The position numbers and the translations under genes are program-made. Source: GH45 sp965370965 (GTDB taxonomy: Bacteria > Bacteroidota > Bacteroidia > Bacteroidales > SZUA-534). Taken from it: a stretch of DNA of 35,737 nucleotides. Positions 7,253-15,444 of the stretch are shown piece after piece (position 1 is the first letter of the stretch; the number at the start of each line of letters is the position of its first letter). The stretch covers positions 1 to 35,737 of the forward strand of contig CBDUWQ010000017.1 in NCBI GenBank assembly GCA_965370965.1, written 5' to 3'. Below the pieces are notes generated by a model. That model did not search any database. It was not told the origin of the DNA and worked only from the letters and a program-made list of their open reading frames with translations.

Positions 7253-9004
7253 TTACTTAAAAATAATTACCCCATTTTCAACAACGTAACGTTTTGTAAT
7301 ATATGCCATTACTTCGGGTTTTCGGCTTACCACAAAAACAATTGGAATATTTTTACAAGCCCCAAAAATATATTGAATATCTTCGCTGTCGAGCGATGTA
7401 AATACCTCATCGAGAATAAGCACCTGTGGCTTGGTAATAACTGCCCTTAAAAAAGCCAGCTTTTGCTTTTGCCCCACCGACAGATCAATACCATTTTTAC
7501 CAATTTCGGTGTGCAGATCATTTTTTGAATTTAACCCAAGAAAAGAGGCAAAGTCATTTTTTTGCTCATCCAACAAATTAACGCCCCCATAAACCAAGTT
7601 ACTAATTATTGAGCCATCAAAATAACATGCCTCCGAGCTGACATACTTAATAACTTTGCGGATAATTTTTAAGGAATAATCGGTGTAACTTGTATTATTA
7701 ATTAAAATTTTGCCTTTTACAGGACAAAAAAAGCGAGGCATTAAGTTCAATAATGTTGATTTTCCTGCACCTGTTTTACCCGAAATACCTATAATATCAC
7801 CATTTTTTGCCATAAACGAAACCCCCTTTAAAACTTTGGCTGCATTTTCGGTATATGAAAAACAAACACTATTATATTCTATTGTTTCAATATTTTCAAG
7901 TTTAACGCTGTTTGGCAACTCAGTTGTTGCCTCTTCGGGTTCGTCTAATAAGTTAAATATTTTTTTTGTGCTAACCAATGCAATATGCAATTGCCCCCAT
8001 GCCTGTGCTACTTTTTTCACAGGTTTATATAGTGTTTTAACAAGATACAGGTAAAAAACAATATCACCAAGCGAAGTATTACCATGGGTTATTTTATAAC
8101 TATAAAAAATATATACAACAGCCAGCAACACCATACCCAAAAACTCGTTGGTAGGGTTCATTGAATATTTTAGCTTTATTAACCTTAAATTATATTTATA
8201 ATTGTCATTAACCAGTTTTGTGAAAACCGCTCCCTCCTCCTGCTCTTTTCCATAACTTTTAATCAACTTAAAACGGTTTATTTTTTCTTCAAGAAAAGCC
8301 GTATAATCTCCAACATTATCGGTTATATTTTTACCTACCCTCTTTATTTTTTTTGTAATGTAATTGATTAAAATAACCGATATGGGGAAAAATGTTATTG
8401 TAAACAGAGATAGCTGCCAGCTCATAAAAAACATTACCGGAATAAATACCAAAACATAAACCGATGCTCTTGCAACCTCTATCAGTAAATCAATTATTTC
8501 ATTAAGCATTGTAACATCAAAAGTAATGCGCGAAACAACATCACCGGTTCTGTTTTTACTGAAAAATGAGGAAGGCAGTTTTAATATTTTCTTATAAATA
8601 TCGTCTTTAAAATTTTGGAGTATGCGCTGTGTGGCAGCATTCATAAAAACCCTACGCAAATAATTAAACAGAGCCGATAAAAAGTATAAACTTATAAATA
8701 CTATGCACAGTATTACCATGCCGCGGAATATTTCGTCGGTTCCGTTTAACGTGGTTTTTATAATAGTCAGCTTTTCCTTTAAAAGAGGCAGTTTTATACC
8801 GTATTTAACAGGAAGTTTAACGGCAACATCAATACCTTCGGCAAATGTGCCTGTAAACTTATCAATAAGGTTTATTAAAAATTTTAGCAACGAGCCTGTA
8901 AAAAGTTCAACCAATCCCATAAGCAAAGTTGCCAATACCCCCAAAAGAATTTTGTCTTTTTGCTTAATAATATATGCGTATAATCTTTTTGTAGTGCTAT
9001 TCAT
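7253..9004 (-). CDS. ABC exporter, fused membrane and ATP-binding domains, degenerate ATPase motifs
   Basis: A half-size type IV ABC exporter of 583 residues. Start 9004 is chosen over the upstream GTG/ATG-type starts because its ATG overlaps the previous gene's stop as TAATG, a coupling junction. Six membrane helices span roughly 15-330, with the coupling segment FFSKNRTGDVVSRITFD. The nucleotide-binding domain has an A-loop tyrosine (FSYTE), Walker A GKTGAGKST (409-417) and Walker B VLILDEVFTSLDSED with the catalytic glutamate. Three motifs are off consensus: the Q-loop reads YVSSEACYF with no glutamine, the signature is LSVGQ rather than LSGGQ, and the switch histidine is serine in VFVVSRKPE. 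It may export lipid, peptide or drug. No substrate clue beyond its coupling to a TiaS-like protein. Confidence 0.85.
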   Translation of the reverse strand: MNSTTKRLYAYIIKQKDKILLGVLATLLMGLVELFTGSLLKFLINLIDKFTGTFAEGIDVAVKLPVKYGIKLPLLKEKLTIIKTTLNGTDEIFRGMVILCIVFISLYFLSALFNYLRRVFMNAATQRILQNFKDDIYKKILKLPSSFFSKNRTGDVVSRITFDVTMLNEIIDLLIEVARASVYVLVFIPVMFFMSWQLSLFTITFFPISVILINYITKKIKRVGKNITDNVGDYTAFLEEKINRFKLIKSYGKEQEEGAVFTKLVNDNYKYNLRLIKLKYSMNPTNEFLGMVLLAVVYIFYSYKITHGNTSLGDIVFYLYLVKTLYKPVKKVAQAWGQLHIALVSTKKIFNLLDEPEEATTELPNSVKLENIETIEYNSVCFSYTENAAKVLKGVSFMAKNGDIIGISGKTGAGKSTLLNLMPRFFCPVKGKILINNTSYTDYSLKIIRKVIKYVSSEACYFDGSIISNLVYGGVNLLDEQKNDFASFLGLNSKNDLHTEIGKNGIDLSVGQKQKLAFLRAVITKPQVLILDEVFTSLDSEDIQYIFGACKNIPIVFVVSRKPEVMAYITKRYVVENGVIIFK

Positions 9005-9723
9005 TAAAATATATACTCCTTTTTTATTGATATTGTTTGCCACACATTATTTTTAAAAGCCATAACAGGTACCACAAGTCTTTTGCCCCACAAATGCGGG
9101 CGTAACGACTCTTGATTATCAATTATATGGTTATCGGGGATATGCTCGGCATGCCTGTTAACCGACATGGGGAATATATTGCGCTTTCGCAGTTCTGCTG
9201 CTGTGGTTTGCTTTGGCAGCTCTCTAATATCTGCATATTCAACTATACGCCCCGATTCGCCCAAGTGTGTTAATCCTACTGCTGCAACTGCACCAATCAT
9301 TCCATCGTTGGTTCCACCATGACCCGATAGGTGTACATGCTCGGCTACTTTTATAGCTTCGGAGAGTTTAACTTTTGTACTGGTGCATTTTAGCCCAAAT
9401 TCTGTTAAAGGGGCAATATTATCGGTTTCGGCTGCCACACAAAACCCGGGGTCGCTGCCCTCAAAAAAATGTTTTTTTATGTGGGCAATTCCTCTTTCAA
9501 TCAAACTGTTGCGCACCGTATGGTCGGGTGCTTCAATAATACAGCACAACGAGCTGTTATGCGATGTCATAGGTATATCGGGCGAATGCAAAAGTTGCTG
9601 GCGTACAACCATTATCTGTTTACAACCTTTGGGCAATTCATCGGCAAACCACCTTGCCAGTTTTCCGGTGCCACGACCGCAATCAATAGTATCAGTATCG
9701 TCAAATGCTACGTAAAATATCAT
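9004..9723 (-). CDS. TiaS-like protein with DDTD ATP-binding motif
   Basis: The 239-residue product opens with FYVAFDDTDTIDCGRGTGKLA. This resembles the N-terminal DDTD domain of archaeal TiaS, the tRNA(Ile2) agmatinylcytidine synthetase, whose aspartates handle ATP and metal. It also has a GTNDGMIGAVAAVGL segment (about 137-151) similar to the domain that follows in TiaS. The C-terminal OB-fold and zinc ribbon of TiaS (over 400 residues) are absent, so tRNA(Ile) modification is not expected. Related short bacterial proteins have no established role. It is translationally coupled to the downstream ABC exporter by TAATG. No signal peptide; cytoplasmic. The family resemblance is confident, the function is not. 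Confidence 0.65.
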   Translation of the reverse strand: MIFYVAFDDTDTIDCGRGTGKLARWFADELPKGCKQIMVVRQQLLHSPDIPMTSHNSSLCCIIEAPDHTVRNSLIERGIAHIKKHFFEGSDPGFCVAAETDNIAPLTEFGLKCTSTKVKLSEAIKVAEHVHLSGHGGTNDGMIGAVAAVGLTHLGESGRIVEYADIRELPKQTTAAELRKRNIFPMSVNRHAEHIPDNHIIDNQESLRPHLWGKRLVVPVMAFKNNVWQTISIKKEYIF

Positions 9724-9796
9724 ATTGTTATTTGTTTAAAAATGCTGCTAATCTTCTTAAATCCGTAAACGGAATATCTTTGTCCACTAATTACAC

Positions 9797-9997
9797 TAAT
9801 TAGAGTTTGTCTAGAAAATCCAACTTCTGCGCCTGCCTAGTCGGCAGACAGGTTGTTGCTCAAAATCTAAATCCTCAAATACACTAGTATTCTGCGGTTT
9901 AAATTTATCGCACGCCCTGCCCGACTAATTCGTTCAGGCGGGCTTGAATTTGAACTTTCTATTTCAAATTCTCTACTTTATGGACAGACTCTAATTA
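9797..9997. mobile_element. 201-bp MITE-like element with 15-bp inverted ends
   Basis: The left end TAATTAGAGTTTGTC (9797-9811) and right end GACAGACTCTAATTA (9983-9997) are inverted copies with one mismatch, flanked by ACAC on both sides (9793-9796 and 9998-10001), a likely 4-bp target duplication. There is no coding frame inside. A right end of the same family recurs at 12571-12585. It sits in the 478-base gap between the TiaS-like gene and the TonB-plug receptor gene. The rest of that gap holds only a hairpin at 10139-10161. Confidence 0.6.
9916..9943. repeat. CCTGCCCG...CAGGCGGGC motif, copy 2
   Basis: Second copy of the 28-base motif at 93-120, with the same CCTGCCCGAC start and TTCAGGCGGGC end and a diverged centre. 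It is nested in an element whose termini are unrelated to the first host element. Confidence 0.55.
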
Positions 9998-10138
9998 ACA
10001 CAAATTTAAATTTACCTAAAGAGTGCTTACTGACACTAAATAGGCAAATTAGTTATTATATAAATCCTTTATTAATAAGCATCTAACATATTGAACTCTG
10101 AGAATAATTATAGCTAATCTAAAAATCTTCAATCGTAT

Positions 10139-10161
10139 ATCGTTAATTTTTGATTAACGAT
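10139..10161. terminator. 9-bp hairpin downstream of the TonB-plug receptor gene
   Basis: ATCGTTAAT and ATTAACGAT form a perfect 9-bp stem with a 5-base loop, followed on the plus strand by a T-rich run (TTTTTGATTT). It lies 40 bases beyond the minus-strand receptor gene's stop. The T-run is on the opposite side for that gene, so it may just be a repeat: a very similar phrase, atcgttaatcaaaaatc, occurs at 15306-15322. Confidence 0.35.
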
Positions 10162-10201
10162 TTTTGATTTAAACCTAAATTTATGCCTACTACCAAATAC
10201 C

Positions 10202-12343
10202 CTAAAAATGCATACTAACCCCCAAAACAATATTCCGCCCTATTACCTCCGATTCGGTAACGGCAGCTTGCTTATAATCAATAGTCTCATTAAAAAAATT
10301 TATGCAGTTTAAATAAACACTGCCCCAATTTGCAAAAAAATATTTTATCCGAGTATCAAATTGCAAAAAAGCTGTTTGTATAAGTGCATCAATGTTAGTA
10401 CCATCAGATATAGTTGCTGCCGAAATACGTTTACCAATATAGTTTGCTCCTACCGATATCTGAAATTTATATTGTGTGTTTAAATAATCAATTGCCCCAT
10501 TTATAATCCATTCGGGCTGATTATTCAGCCTTCTCAACTCATAGTTGCCGGGGTCTCTCACTTGTGAACCCAACCACGATAAGTTTCCGCTTAAAGTCAA
10601 GCCCCTTGCCCCAATTGGCGATAAATTAATTCTTGTATCAACATCAACACCCCAAATCAAGCCACTATCAACATTTACCGACTGAAAAATTCTATAATTA
10701 TAGTAATCATCAATACCTATTTCTCTTTTTTCAATTACATTATGCAAAACAGAATAAAAGCCCCTGCAAGTTACATAGCTGCTTTTATTAAAATATTTTT
10801 CGATGCCCAAACCAAAATTCCATGCCATTGACGGCTCCAGTTCGGGGTTGCCCCTTTCAATAAGCTCCTTTTTGTGTTTAACCTTATCAACCGGCACTTT
10901 TGAATTAAATGGTGGGCGCGAAATTTGGCGGGCAATATCGGCTTTTATAAAAAAATTATTGGTTACAGTTGCTTTAAAATGTAACGATGGATTTAAGCTT
11001 TTGTATGCTGAATTTCCGGCTGTATCAATAGTATTATAGTTTGCATAATCATAATCGAACCTTATGGCAGGCGATATCCAAATTTTACCTATGGTTAAAT
11101 CGTCTGCCAAATAAGCCCCTCCTCTATATTCATGCAAATCATACGAGCCATCTTCAATATTACCCCAAAACATATCACCTTGCATTTTGGTGTAAACCAA
11201 TCTGTTAAAACCTCTTGACAAACTTGATGCCCGTATGCCCGCCTTAAATATATGTGCTACATCATTTGTTTTATTATTATGAATAAAATCACTTTTACCA
11301 ACCATCTCAGTTGTATTCTGGTCTTCATCCTCAATTGTAACTTGCGTTCCCGAACTACTACCTCTATTGCGGTTACGCTCTTTTGAGTCAATATTTTGGG
11401 CAAAATTAAAACTTGTGTTCCATGTGTTATTATTGCTAACAACCTTATAGTTAAGAGTATGCGATTGCAAAAACCTTAATTTATTATTAACTGAAGTATC
11501 GGTTGAATAATTTAATCCACCTTTTGTGCGGCGTTTAATGTCAGCAATAAAATTAGCTTTTTCATTGTAAACCGATATAAATGAGTGCAAGGTAAAATTG
11601 CGGTTACTATCAGGGCTATAGCCAACAATACCATTAAAAGCATTAATCCAAACATTCAAATCATCGTTTTCTGTTCCGCTAATCTCCCCATCGGTTAAAG
11701 TATTAATGTTTGTGCGTTTAAAATTATTAATGCTATACGAACCAAGAGCCGACCATTTTCCCCATTTGTTACCCAAAGTTATACCAGCCTCTGGATTTAT
11801 TCCGGCATGGGTACTGGTATAATCAAAAGACACATCGGTATTGATAACTTGTTTATCGGGCGTGCCTTTTAAAATAATATTTATAACACCAATTGTAGCA
11901 TCGGCACCCATATTTGCAGGTGGGTTATAAATTATTTCAATACTCTCAATCATATCCATTGGGATGCGGTCGAGCTTAAAATCGCGGTAATCCTCTCCTC
12001 CGGCAGGTCTTTCTCCGTTTATCAGCACACTCTGAAACTGTTTATCAAGCCCAGCCATCATTATATTTCGATTAAACGAGGGCGGACCTTGCATAACAAT
12101 ACGCGGCAAGCGTTTTAAAACATCACCGGCTGCATGATGCCCAAAATTATTCAAATCTTTACTACTGACTACTATTTTAGCAGTACCCGATTCTTTTTGT
12201 TGTTCAAAGGCTAGGTTATTTGCTTTATCCTCAACCAATACCTCTTTTATCTCAACGTTTATTTGAGATAAAAGGGTATTTGATACTATTGTTATTAGTA
12301 TTGTTATAAGTAGTCTTATTTTGATTTTGTCCACAAATTTCAC
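10202..12343 (-). CDS. TonB-dependent receptor plug / outer-membrane beta-barrel protein
   Basis: A 713-residue outer-membrane protein with a Sec signal peptide (residues 1-26, ending TLLSQ). A TonB plug domain follows (about 50-160), with VVSSKDLNNFGHHAAGDVLKRL, VLINGERPAGG, RIPMDMIESIEIIYNPPANMGA and GVINIILK. A large barrel then runs to a C-terminus ending in phenylalanine (LGVSMHF). There is no carboxypeptidase-like N-terminal domain and no SusD partner, so it belongs to the shorter receptors of the outer-membrane protein barrel type. Its barrel includes the PPFNSK and GNPELEPSMAWNFGLGIEKYF segments common to such receptors. A lipoprotein gene on the same strand lies 235 bases upstream. 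Substrate unknown. Confidence 0.85.
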   Translation of the reverse strand: MKFVDKIKIRLLITILITIVSNTLLSQINVEIKEVLVEDKANNLAFEQQKESGTAKIVVSSKDLNNFGHHAAGDVLKRLPRIVMQGPPSFNRNIMMAGLDKQFQSVLINGERPAGGEDYRDFKLDRIPMDMIESIEIIYNPPANMGADATIGVINIILKGTPDKQVINTDVSFDYTSTHAGINPEAGITLGNKWGKWSALGSYSINNFKRTNINTLTDGEISGTENDDLNVWINAFNGIVGYSPDSNRNFTLHSFISVYNEKANFIADIKRRTKGGLNYSTDTSVNNKLRFLQSHTLNYKVVSNNNTWNTSFNFAQNIDSKERNRNRGSSSGTQVTIEDEDQNTTEMVGKSDFIHNNKTNDVAHIFKAGIRASSLSRGFNRLVYTKMQGDMFWGNIEDGSYDLHEYRGGAYLADDLTIGKIWISPAIRFDYDYANYNTIDTAGNSAYKSLNPSLHFKATVTNNFFIKADIARQISRPPFNSKVPVDKVKHKKELIERGNPELEPSMAWNFGLGIEKYFNKSSYVTCRGFYSVLHNVIEKREIGIDDYYNYRIFQSVNVDSGLIWGVDVDTRINLSPIGARGLTLSGNLSWLGSQVRDPGNYELRRLNNQPEWIINGAIDYLNTQYKFQISVGANYIGKRISAATISDGTNIDALIQTAFLQFDTRIKYFFANWGSVYLNCINFFNETIDYKQAAVTESEVIGRNIVLGVSMHF

Positions 12344-12364
12344 GAATTAACACTAATTTTTATT

Positions 12365-12585
12365 CAGTGCCTGCACGAAAACTGTCAATTTTTACGAAAT
12401 GAAAATATCGTTGCTAATTTTGTAGAATTTTCGTACAAGCTCTATTTAAATGCGGTATCTTATCTACTGGGCGTTGCCCATGGCTATGTTCTTATGCCCC
12501 CGAATCAAGTTCGGGGCAGGCTCTTTCAGAGCGATTTTTGTTCCGATTAATAATAAATACTCACTTTATAGACAAACTCTAATTA
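12365..12585. repeat. composite repeat region; right end matches the 9797-9997 element
   Basis: The right boundary GACAAACTCTAATTA (12571-12585) is the exact complement of the 9797-9811 end, and the preceding ctttata also matches that element's right end. The interior contains a perfect hairpin CCCCGAA-tcaag-TTCGGGG (about 12500-12518), a gggcgttgccc stretch and an outer pair gcctgcacgaaaa / ttttcgtacaagc (about 12367-12443). A matching left end is not found, so the copy is degenerate or composite. It occupies the gap between the lipoprotein and receptor genes. Confidence 0.5.
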
Positions 12586-13394
12586 GAATTTTTAAGTTTT
12601 ACTTTAATAGCAAATGTACCAGCACTACCATTTTCGGTAATATGTATTTTTATTTTGTTTTCATCAGGGTCAACATCAACGGCTTTCGGGTTATCAGAAT
12701 GACTCTTGTCTTTATTTAAAAAATCATCGTCTTTGCCAAATTGTTTATATGGTGTTTCACCGTCTTTTTTAAATACCGAGCCCATAATATTTGCAGTATA
12801 TCCATCTTCGGGGCTGTCAACCTCGGTCCAAATAACCTCAATAATACTTTCAGCAGAGTATCCTACAAAAAAGCCTAAGGTTTTACCTTCTTCAATGGTA
12901 GCCTCAGTCCAATCTGCACCTAAAATTAACTCGGTATATTCCAAATCAACTGCTCCCGTACCTGTTGAACGCAAAGCAAATGTACCTGGCTTTGTTTCAT
13001 CGTTTAGCTCAACCTTTACAAGTACCTGTTTTTCAATTCCCAGTTCAATTGTTTTTTTGCTATCCTTGTAACCATTGTTTTTATTTTCAAAGTACGGAGT
13101 TACCCCATCAAGCTTATACGCCGATACCTTTATATCTGCTGTATAGCTTTTGCTTTCACCATGGTTATCTAATTCTGCCCACTCAATATAAAGGGTTGTA
13201 AAAGTCTCATCGCCAATTACATTATACCATTTTACCTTACCAGCTGCAATTTCATTCTCATGCCAATTATTGTCGGCTTGTACTGCTGTTGGAACAACTT
13301 CAGGGGTATCGTTATTATCATCTTTATTACAAGCTGTGGTTAGCATAACTGCTAAAAAAAGAGCCGATAAAATTTTAATTGCTGTGTTTTTCAT
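12579..13394 (-). CDS. lipoprotein with two similar beta-rich domains
   Basis: The 271-residue product has a lipoprotein signal peptide ending LTTAC (cysteine 22) followed by an acidic linker. Two related domains follow, at about 40-155 and 158-270. Each has a tryptophan/EG-K entry (WHENEIAAGKVKWYNV; DWTEATIEEGKTLGFFV), a TxxIEW / EVIWTEV strand, a YTADIKVSAYKLDGVTPY / YTANIMGSVFKKDGETPY segment and a GTFALR / GTFAIKV end. That makes it an internal duplication. The fold is not recognised; it may bind ligand at the cell surface alongside the downstream receptor. Its last codons and TAG stop are formed by the end of a repeat element, suggesting the C-terminus was reset by insertion. A good promoter lies at 13459-13489. 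Confidence 0.7.
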   Translation of the reverse strand: MKNTAIKILSALFLAVMLTTACNKDDNNDTPEVVPTAVQADNNWHENEIAAGKVKWYNVIGDETFTTLYIEWAELDNHGESKSYTADIKVSAYKLDGVTPYFENKNNGYKDSKKTIELGIEKQVLVKVELNDETKPGTFALRSTGTGAVDLEYTELILGADWTEATIEEGKTLGFFVGYSAESIIEVIWTEVDSPEDGYTANIMGSVFKKDGETPYKQFGKDDDFLNKDKSHSDNPKAVDVDPDENKIKIHITENGSAGTFAIKVKLKNSN

Positions 13395-13419
13395 ATTTTA
13401 ATAAATTTTAATTGGTTAT

Positions 13420-13448
13420 GTAATGAAATGCGTTTTGCATTTTATTAC
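13420..13448. promoter_or_regulatory. hairpin in the lipoprotein gene leader
   Basis: GTAATGAAATGC and GCATTTTATTAC pair over 12 positions with one mismatch around a 5-base loop. It lies between the promoter at 13459-13489 and the start codon at 13394, so it would be in the 5' untranslated region. It may affect stability or translation, or serve as an operator. Confidence 0.4.
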
Positions 13449-13458
13449 ATCTCGCCGA

Positions 13459-13489
13459 CAAATATAAAAAGAATTACAATATGGCAAAA
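13459..13489 (-). promoter_or_regulatory. Bacteroidota-type promoter for the lipoprotein gene
   Basis: On the minus strand TATATTTG (13459-13466) fits the TAnnTTTG -7 box exactly and is preceded, after 18 bases, by TTTTG (13485-13489) as the -33 box. The predicted leader is about 55-60 bases. The remaining gap up to 13701 shows nothing else beyond A/T-rich sequence ahead of the divergent gene. Confidence 0.55.
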
Positions 13490-13701
13490 GGGTAAAATTA
13501 TGTTTTATAATACCATTGGCAATGTTTATAAAAAATATTGATATTACTCATCGTTATTTTAAGTTTTGCTTGCACTTATTTGATTAAATGAACAATAGTT
13601 ATATGTTTACTGTTATATAAATACAATCAAATTGCATTTAGCTTACAATAATTAGTTTCTCAATTATCTAATAAATAAAGTCTAACTTAAATTTTAAGCA
13701 T

Positions 13702-14109
13702 ATGAAAATTTATGAAATTCCGGGAAAGCTTACAGTAGAGTGGAATGCTGAAGTAAAAGCAATTATTGACACGTGGAGCAGTTATTTTACAACTTTAGAA
13801 GAGTTTAAAGAGGCTGTTTTGGTAAAAGGACTTGACCATGCAAAGGCAAACGGAGCTGTTGCATGGATTGTTGATTCACATACTGCAAAAGGGGTGTTTT
13901 CGCCTGAGATACAGAAATTTATTGAAACAGATGTGTTTCCTGCATTTGCAGCCAACGGAATAAAGTACTTTTTGGCAATAAATGCCGAGAGTGCTGTAAC
14001 TCGCCTTACGGTAAACCAATACACATCGAAATTGGGACCTGCCGGCATAAAACTTTTAATGGGCACAAGTGCCGAGGGGGCTATTGATTGGTTAAGAAAA
14101 AATGCTTAA
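13702..14109 (+). CDS. small STAS/SpoIIAA-like protein, function unknown
   Basis: A 135-residue soluble protein with no signal peptide. The pattern is MKIYEIPGKLTVEWNAEVKA strand-strand, IIDTWSSYFTTLEEFKEAVLKG-type helix, AVAWIVDSHTAKGVFSPEIQKFIETDVFPAFAANGIKYF and a final MGTSAEGAIDWL helix. It matches small Bacteroidota proteins with a SpoIIAA/STAS-like alpha/beta fold, in which the conserved Trp-Ile-x-Asp strand is typical. The role is unknown; such domains often sense or bind partners in stress regulation. It converges on hydE and shares a hairpin terminator with it. Confidence 0.6.
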   Translation: MKIYEIPGKLTVEWNAEVKAIIDTWSSYFTTLEEFKEAVLVKGLDHAKANGAVAWIVDSHTAKGVFSPEIQKFIETDVFPAFAANGIKYFLAINAESAVTRLTVNQYTSKLGPAGIKLLMGTSAEGAIDWLRKNA

Positions 14110-14132
14110 AACCCGTATCAAATACACTTAAG

Positions 14133-14169
14133 TTAGTTGCTTAATATTTTATAAATGCTAAGCAACTAA
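14133..14169. terminator. bidirectional hairpin terminator
   Basis: TTAGTTGCTTA and TAAGCAACTAA form a perfect 11-bp stem around a 15-base A/T-rich loop. It lies between convergent genes and covers the hydE stop codon. Flanking T-rich tracts are modest, so this is terminator-like rather than certain. Confidence 0.6.
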
Positions 14170-15254
14170 ACTCTTTCCATCCTGCGTGCAAAATGTTTTG
14201 AATCGCCCCATTCGCCATAACCAATAAAGGCATCGGCTAAACGAATACGCACATCAAGGCATTGCACACAGTCTTGTGGCTCTTCATCAACGCAGGGTTT
14301 ATTATTATATAGTTTATAGCTGTTCCGGTATTTGCCGGGGGTAATATTTGGCATAATAATATTTGCTCCTACCCTTACGGCTTTTTCGCGGCCAATAGGG
14401 TCAATTGCCTGAAGTGCAGTAGCAGCAGCAATATTAATATCGCACATTACAATTCGCAGAGTTGCAATCATACGCAATGCCAAATTAAACCTGTTAACCA
14501 AAGGCATTAACTGCTGCTGATATTTGTATAAAGGCGTATCAGGGTGTTCAATATAAGGTCCCATTCCTACCATATCGATATCAAAATTACGCATAAAAAT
14601 TATATCATCAGCCAAATGCTCAACAGTTTGAAAAGGCAAGGCTATCATAACGCCTGTACCTGTTTGGTAACCAATTTTTTTAAGGCTTTTTAAACACTCC
14701 AAACGCTTTTTATATGAGTGTAAATCATTTTGGGGATGCAGTTTTGCATACAATTCCTTATTACTTGCTTCAATTCGCAATAAATAGCGGTGTGCACCTG
14801 CATCAAACCACCGCTTGTAAGTTTCATCAGTCTGCTCGCCCAGCGATATTGTAATCCCTAACTTTCCATCAGTAAGCTTCTTTATCTCTTTTAAAATATT
14901 CTCAATTCTTTTTGTAAAAGCCAGCGAACTAATTTCGCCACCCTGCAATACAAACGACCCATAATTGCTATCATGGGCAAATAGTGCTGCATCAAGTATC
15001 TGCTTATCGGTTAAATTAAAACGCTCAACATTTTCATTTCCTTTACGGATGCCACAATAGTAGCAATCTTTTGAACAGATATTCGAGAATTCGACCAATC
15101 CCCGGTAATAAACTTTTTTACCTACCTCATGCTCTTTAACCTCTTTTGCCTTGGCAAACAAAAGCTTTTGATCGTCGCCATCGGCATAGAGCATGGTAAC
15201 AATATCTTGCTTCGAAAATTTATTTTGAGTTAATATATCTTGAAATTTGCTCAT
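14166..15254 (-). CDS. hydE: [FeFe]-hydrogenase maturase HydE, radical SAM
   Basis: HydE is a radical SAM enzyme needed to build the dithiomethylamine-bridged 2Fe subcluster of [FeFe]-hydrogenase. The 362-residue protein has the SAM-cluster motif CSKDCYYC (C60, C64, C67), a GGEIS-type segment (VLQGGEISS), and the second, non-essential cluster motif near the C-terminus (C321, C329, C332, spacing C-x7-C-x2-C) seen in Thermotoga HydE. The start agrees with the family length. It is downstream of hydG on the same strand with a 190-base gap that contains a hairpin. Cytoplasmic. Confidence 0.97.
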   Translation of the reverse strand: MSKFQDILTQNKFSKQDIVTMLYADGDDQKLLFAKAKEVKEHEVGKKVYYRGLVEFSNICSKDCYYCGIRKGNENVERFNLTDKQILDAALFAHDSNYGSFVLQGGEISSLAFTKRIENILKEIKKLTDGKLGITISLGEQTDETYKRWFDAGAHRYLLRIEASNKELYAKLHPQNDLHSYKKRLECLKSLKKIGYQTGTGVMIALPFQTVEHLADDIIFMRNFDIDMVGMGPYIEHPDTPLYKYQQQLMPLVNRFNLALRMIATLRIVMCDINIAAATALQAIDPIGREKAVRVGANIIMPNITPGKYRNSYKLYNNKPCVDEEPQDCVQCLDVRIRLADAFIGYGEWGDSKHFARRMERV

Positions 15255-15412
15255 TATTTTTTTGCCATTTTAAAAAATATTCACTGTTTTAAATCTAACC
15301 TCTAAAATCGTTAATCAAAAATCTCAAATCAAATTATTTACAATTAATCCGCTAAAGCGAGATAAACTGATGTTCGATTTAAGAATTTAGATTGAAGTTC
15401 GAATATTAAATT

Positions 15413-15433
15413 ATGAAGTGGTACAAACTTCAT
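15413..15433. terminator. small hairpin just after hydG
   Basis: ATGAAGT and ACTTCAT form a 7-bp stem with a 7-base loop, with a weaker outer pairing of ttcgaatatt with tcattcgatattc. It lies 12 bases after the hydG stop, in the hydG-hydE gap. It may attenuate transcription into hydE, or be a remnant of a common A/T-rich genomic repeat. Confidence 0.4.
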
Positions 15434-15444
15434 CATTCGATATT

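Noticed and set aside
9729..9785. Minus-strand peptide DKDIPFTDLRRLAAFLNK just before the TiaS-like gene
   Set aside because: It looks like the C-terminus of a lost protein, but it has no start, is bounded by a stop at once, and is too short to assign to any family.
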